Of a stretch of 8,714 bases of DNA, positions 5,738-8,714 are shown piece after piece. The notes under the pieces are model-generated. The model had not been told where the DNA came from, made no database searches, and saw only the letters and a list, made by a program, of their open reading frames with translations. Source of the DNA: Lachnospiraceae bacterium (GTDB lineage: Bacteria > Bacillota > Clostridia > Lachnospirales > Lachnospiraceae); the NCBI GenBank assembly GCA_003453515.1, contig DMLD01000112.1, forward strand, positions 1 through 8,714, in the 5' to 3' direction. Position 1 is the stretch's first letter, and each line of letters begins with the position of its first letter. Made by a program: the position numbers and the translations under genes.

Positions 5738-7040
5738 GATTGATACAATAGTAGTAGGCGGTGGTGCAGCCGGTATGATGGCTGCTGTGTTTGCGGCAAG
5801 AGCGGGAGAAGAGGTGCTCTTGCTCGAGAAAAATGAAAAGCTTGGTAAAAAGCTATATATCACCGGAAAGGGACGTTGCAATTTCACGAACGCCTGCGCA
5901 GTTGAAGATATTTTTACGCAGGTAGTGACAAATGCAAAGTTCCTTTATTCGTCTATATACGGCTTTGACAATATGGCTGTCGTCGATTTTTTTGAGAAAA
6001 ACGGGCTTAGCTGCAAGACAGAGCGTGGCGGCAGGGTGTTTCCGACATCTGACAAATCATCAGATGTGATAAGGACGCTTGATGGCGCGCTTAAGTCTGC
6101 CGGTGTGACGATAAGGCTTAATACCGCGGTCGATGATCTGCTTACCGAGAGACTGCCGGATGATCCGTCTGCGGGCGATAATGGTCATAAGAAGGCTAAG
6201 GATACATACAAATTCAGGATAGTTGGTGTGAGGTGTGGCTCGCATAAGGTATATGCCGACCGGGTCATACTCGCGACAGGCGGGCTCTCTTATCCGTCAA
6301 CAGGCTCTACCGGAGACGGATATGCTATGGCAAAGGCGCTGGGACATAGTATTGTAAAGACTTATCCCGCACTTACGGGGCTTACGACTAAGGAGTCATG
6401 GGTAAGGGATGTCCAGGGGCTTACGCTTATAAACACCGATCAGCGTATATATGACAGGACGAAAAAGAGCTCAAAGCCCGTGTTTAGCGGGTTTGGAGAG
6501 CTACTGTTCACACACTTCGGGGTGAGCGGCCCCACCATGCTGAGAGTTAGCTCGAAGCTGGGTCGGGAATTACAGGATCACCCGTTAGAGCTTGTATTGG
6601 ATATAAAGCCGGGACTTGACAGACCCTCGCTTGATAAAAGGCTTCTGCGTGAGCTGGATGCCAACAGTAAAAAGTCCATACAAAACACGCTCAGATCCAT
6701 GCTTCCGCAGAGCCTAATCCCTGTGATCCTTAAGCTTTCGGATATCGATGAAAATACAAGATCCTGTGATATAAACGGAAAAATGAGGTCAGACATCGCA
6801 GACAGCATGAAGGAGCTTAAGCTCACGCTTACCGGGATAAGGGGCTTTGAGGAGGCTGTCATCACAAAGGGCGGTGTCGACGTAAAGCAGATCGATCCGC
6901 ATACCATGCAGAGCCGGATCGTATCGGGGTTGTATTTTGCCGGAGAAGTAATGGATGTTGATGCTTACACCGGAGGTTATAATCTACAGATTGCCTGGTC
7001 GACCGGCGCAGCAGCCGGAAGAGCCGGAAAGGATGACTGA
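5715..7040 (+). CDS. BaiN/HI0933-family FAD-dependent oxidoreductase, often named aminoacetone oxidase family
   Basis: This 441-residue flavoprotein belongs to the HI0933/YhiN/BaiN family. The FAD-binding Rossmann motif is VVGGGAAGMMAA (13-24). The family hallmark GKGRCNFTNA (51-60) and RVFPTSDKSSDV follow. LATGGLSYPSTGSTGDGY, LLFTHFGVSGPTML and the C-terminal GLYFAGEVMDVDAYTGGYN with LQIAWSTGAAAG complete the pattern. All major motifs are present, so the gene is intact. Biochemical roles in the family are poorly settled: one member acts in gut bacterial bile-acid metabolism, but most are conserved genes of unknown function, and I infer no specific substrate. Two starts compete, ATG 5715 and ATG 5724. 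A GGGG run at 5707-5710 favours 5715; GAGG at 5717-5720 is rather close to 5724. It overlaps the lipoprotein gene by 23 bases. cmk begins immediately afterwards, a common clostridial order. Confidence 0.92.
   Translation: MRHMLPDRIDTIVVGGGAAGMMAAVFAARAGEEVLLLEKNEKLGKKLYITGKGRCNFTNACAVEDIFTQVVTNAKFLYSSIYGFDNMAVVDFFEKNGLSCKTERGGRVFPTSDKSSDVIRTLDGALKSAGVTIRLNTAVDDLLTERLPDDPSAGDNGHKKAKDTYKFRIVGVRCGSHKVYADRVILATGGLSYPSTGSTGDGYAMAKALGHSIVKTYPALTGLTTKESWVRDVQGLTLINTDQRIYDRTKKSSKPVFSGFGELLFTHFGVSGPTMLRVSSKLGRELQDHPLELVLDIKPGLDRPSLDKRLLRELDANSKKSIQNTLRSMLPQSLIPVILKLSDIDENTRSCDINGKMRSDIADSMKELKLTLTGIRGFEEAVITKGGVDVKQIDPHTMQSRIVSGLYFAGEVMDVDAYTGGYNLQIAWSTGAAAGRAGKDD
7028..7033 (+). promoter_or_regulatory. 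Ribosome binding site deciding the cmk start
   Basis: AAAGGA lies 8 bases before ATG 7042 and supports that codon over ATG 7033, which overlaps the site itself and has only a weak GGA (7026-7028) upstream. The site lies within the last codons of the flavoprotein gene. Confidence 0.5.
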
Positions 7041-7041
7041 G

Positions 7042-7704
7042 ATGATTTCAATAGCGATCGACGGACCCGCAGGAGCGGGCAAAAGCTCCATAGCCAAGCT
7101 TGTTGCCGGTAAGCTTGGCATAACCTATATTGATACCGGCGCCATGTACAGAACGCTTGCGCTTGCCTGCATCGAGGCGGGCATATCACCTGATGATGAG
7201 GCCGCCGTGTCTGACGCGATATCTGCCGTGAGGATAGGGATAAGTCATGAGGACGGTGTGCAGCACATTTTTCTGAATGACGAGGATGTGTCGGACAGAA
7301 TAAGGCGCGAGGAGGTCGGCAATGCCGCTTCCAAGGTCGCAAGGTATTCTGCTGTAAGAGAAAAGCTTGTGAGTCTCCAAAGGGAGCTTGCCGCCTCGCA
7401 CGATGTCATCATGGACGGAAGAGATATCGGGACTGTCGTTTTGCCTGACGCTACCAACAAGATATATCTGACGGCGAGCTCGAGGGTCAGAGCCATGAGA
7501 CGCTACAAGGAGCTTACCGAAAAGGGCGAGAAGGCTGATCTTGATGCCATAGAGGCGGATATCATCGCGAGGGATGAGCAGGATATGAACCGCGAGATAT
7601 CACCGCTTAAAAAGGCGGATGATGCGGTGCTTGTCGATACATCGGATATGAGCATAGAAGAGGTCGTAAACACGATCACGGAGCTGGTGAGCGATGGAGA
7701 TTAA
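7042..7704 (+). CDS. cmk: Cytidylate kinase
   Basis: Cmk phosphorylates CMP and dCMP to the diphosphates with ATP, recycling cytidine nucleotides for RNA, DNA and lipid synthesis. From ATG 7042 the protein has 220 residues, the usual bacterial length. It opens with ISIAIDGPAGAGKSS, whose P-loop is GPAGAGKSS (8-16). The NMP-binding segment is YIDTGAMYRTLAL; VIMDGRDIGTVVLPDA and LTASSRVRAMRRYKEL (LID region arginines) follow, then DEQDMNRE and the ending KKADDAVLVDTS. An in-frame ATG at 7033 would add MTE, and the frame stays open further upstream inside the flavoprotein gene, but those are not family-like N-termini. It begins 1 base after the flavoprotein stop codon and overlaps ispH by 11 bases. 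cmk-ispH-rpsA is a recognised clostridial cluster. Confidence 0.95.
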   Translation: MISIAIDGPAGAGKSSIAKLVAGKLGITYIDTGAMYRTLALACIEAGISPDDEAAVSDAISAVRIGISHEDGVQHIFLNDEDVSDRIRREEVGNAASKVARYSAVREKLVSLQRELAASHDVIMDGRDIGTVVLPDATNKIYLTASSRVRAMRRYKELTEKGEKADLDAIEADIIARDEQDMNREISPLKKADDAVLVDTSDMSIEEVVNTITELVSDGD

Positions 7705-8542
7705 GGTTGCTGAGAGTGCCGGGTTTTGCTTTGGAGTCAAGCAGGCTGTGGACACTGTGTATGAGCTCGCAGAGAAAAACGTAGGCAGGATAGTGACGCT
7801 AGGAGAGATAATCCATAACGAGACCGTCGTTGAGGAACTGCGGACAAAGGGTGTAACCTATGTTGAAGATATCGAAGACATACCGGATGACGCCACCGTT
7901 GTGATCAGGTCACACGGTGTGGGCGCCTCCGTGATAAGGAGTCTGGAGGACAGAAATATCAAATACATCGACTGCACCTGCCCGTTTGTTAAAAAAATAC
8001 ACACGATAGTCAACGAGCATTCGCGTGCGGGAGAGCATATAGTCGTGGTCGGATCGGCAAAACACCCCGAGGTCATCGGCATATTGGGATGGATCAACGG
8101 ACCGTCCACTGTGGTTGAAAACGTCGAAGATGCGTTGGATTTTAAGCCCTTAAACCCGACTGACAAGGTGTGTGTGGTGGCACAAACTACATTTAATTCG
8201 AAAAATTTTCAAGATTTTGTTGAAATTTTCTCAAAAAAAGAGTATGATATAAATGTTGTGAACACTATCTGCCGCGCGACGCAGACCAGACAGGAGGAAG
8301 CAGAAGCCTTATCTTCGGTTTCCGACGCCATGATAGTCATAGGCGGAGCGAGGAGCTCGAATTCGCAAAAGCTGTATGAGATATGCAAACAACAGTGTGA
8401 AAACACTTTATTCATACAAAATGCAGATTCGTTGAAGAACATTGATCTTGACGGATTTGCGTGCCTTGGCATTACTGCAGGGGCATCTACCCCAAATACA
8501 CTAATTCAGGAGGTTCTAAAGGCATGTCAGAAGAAGGAATGA
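7694..8542 (+). CDS. ispH: 4-hydroxy-3-methylbut-2-enyl diphosphate reductase
   Basis: IspH is the last enzyme of the MEP pathway. It reduces HMBPP to isopentenyl and dimethylallyl diphosphate with a [4Fe-4S] cluster. The 282-residue protein keeps every expected residue: cluster cysteines Cys12 (AGFCFGV), Cys96 (DCTCPFV) and Cys193 (NTICRATQ); histidines His41 (IIHNE), His74 (RSHGVG) and His124 with Glu126 (AKHPEV); the QTTFN loop; SSN at 221-223; and Ser265 near the end. The spacing of the first residues matches the E. coli enzyme. In many clostridia IspH is fused to S1 domains in one polypeptide; here it stops at 8542 and the S1 gene begins separately, overlapping by 19 bases. The 11-base overlap with cmk implies coupled translation. 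Bases of about 8185-8260 are noticeably more AT-rich than the rest of the gene and contain a promoter-like sequence. Confidence 0.97.
   Translation: MEIKVAESAGFCFGVKQAVDTVYELAEKNVGRIVTLGEIIHNETVVEELRTKGVTYVEDIEDIPDDATVVIRSHGVGASVIRSLEDRNIKYIDCTCPFVKKIHTIVNEHSRAGEHIVVVGSAKHPEVIGILGWINGPSTVVENVEDALDFKPLNPTDKVCVVAQTTFNSKNFQDFVEIFSKKEYDINVVNTICRATQTRQEEAEALSSVSDAMIVIGGARSSNSQKLYEICKQQCENTLFIQNADSLKNIDLDGFACLGITAGASTPNTLIQEVLKACQKKE
8220..8248 (+). promoter_or_regulatory. Possible internal promoter in ispH for the S1-domain gene
   Basis: TTGAAA (8220-8225) and TATGAT (8243-8248) each match the sigma-A consensus at 5 of 6 positions, with exactly 17 bases between them. The bases upstream (about 8187-8219) are A/T tracts, as in UP elements. 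Transcripts would start near 8255, giving a leader of about 270 bases before the S1-domain start at 8524. It lies inside coding sequence, where some matches occur by chance, so experimental support is needed before treating it as real. Confidence 0.45.
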
Positions 8543-8714
8543 GTTTTGCGGAGTTATTAGAGGAGGAGGAGAATTTCAAACAACCTCACAAGGGCGAAGT
8601 TGTTGAAGGGACTGTGATCGATGTCAAGGATAACGAGATCATCCTGAATATTAAAGCTAAGTCAGATGGCGTTTTGACTAAAAATGAATACAGCAACAAC
8701 CCGGATGTTGATCT
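8524..8714 (+). CDS. S1 RNA-binding domain protein (rpsA-like), 5' part, cut by the window edge
   Basis: Sixty-three codons are visible before the window ends, so this is a partial gene. After an acidic N-terminal segment (SFAELLEEEENFK, about 7-19) comes the start of an S1 domain. It reads KGEVVEGTVIDVKDNEIILN, then IKAKSDGVLTKNEYS, matching the opening strands of S1 repeats in bacterial S1 proteins. Such proteins bind mRNA and, as full ribosomal protein S1, help initiate translation. In the Firmicutes the homologue may be shorter, and the domain number is not visible. The ATG at 8524 is preceded by AGGAGG (8508-8513) at 10 bases, a strong site inside ispH. An alternative in-frame ATG at 8539 lacks a well-spaced site. 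The gene overlaps the ispH end by 19 bases in another frame. Codons here favour GAA and AAA, as expected of a highly expressed gene. Confidence 0.85.
   Translation, partial: MSEEGMSFAELLEEEENFKQPHKGEVVEGTVIDVKDNEIILNIKAKSDGVLTKNEYSNNPDVD

Noticed and set aside
6955..7041. Longer cmk frame starting inside the flavoprotein gene
   Set aside because: The extra residues are translation of flavoprotein coding sequence in another frame and do not resemble a Cmk N-terminus; AAAGGA supports 7042.
8524..8542. Programmed frameshift joining ispH to the S1 gene
   Set aside because: I see no slippery heptamer in the overlap, and the S1 gene has its own strong AGGAGG and ATG.

Overview
The window looks like an ordinary housekeeping stretch from a member of the Clostridia, most likely a Lachnospiraceae-type anaerobe. 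The reasons are the clostridial-style aconitase-family 'hydratase', the RelQ-type alarmone synthetase, strong AGGAGG-type ribosome binding sites, frequent AUA and AGG/AGA codons, and the gene order ending in cmk, ispH and an S1-domain gene. The genus cannot be fixed from the sequence alone. All supported genes lie on the + strand. Gene functions are assigned from recognised motifs, not from database searches.

Layout. (1) 1-1431: the 3' two-thirds or so of an aconitase-superfamily hydratase, cut by the left edge. (2) 1463-2140: a RelQ-like (p)ppGpp synthetase, with a possible promoter inside the end of the hydratase gene. (3) 2141-2426: a 286-base intergenic region, the least ordinary DNA here. 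It holds a 76-base two-arm hairpin (2161-2236) followed by an exact-period 64-base tandem repeat, whose third, altered copy contains a good sigma-A-type promoter for folD. (4) 2427-5126: folD, rimO and pgsA, overlapping by 8 and 4 bases and so probably one translationally coupled operon. (5) 5127-5218: a 92-base gap with a 12-base palindrome. (6) 5219-8714: a small lipoprotein with a GerMN-like domain, a BaiN/HI0933-family flavoprotein, cmk, ispH and the start of an S1-domain (rpsA-like) gene, all overlapping or nearly abutting. A well-formed promoter-like sequence inside ispH (8220-8248) may give the S1 gene its own transcription.

How the genes work together. The folD-rpsA block supplies basic growth functions: one-carbon folate metabolism (FolD), modification of ribosomal protein S12 (RimO), phosphatidylglycerol phosphate synthesis (PgsA), CDP/dCDP supply (Cmk), the last step of the MEP isoprenoid pathway (IspH) and an S1-type RNA-binding protein. 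RelQ would make the stringent-response alarmones. These roles are linked by co-expression and growth demand rather than by a shared pathway.

I found no CRISPR array, insertion sequence, phage gene, tRNA or rRNA, and no convincing intrinsic terminator. I see no novel multi-gene system. The observations most worth following up are the hairpin plus 64-base repeat that runs into the folD promoter, and the internal ispH promoter.
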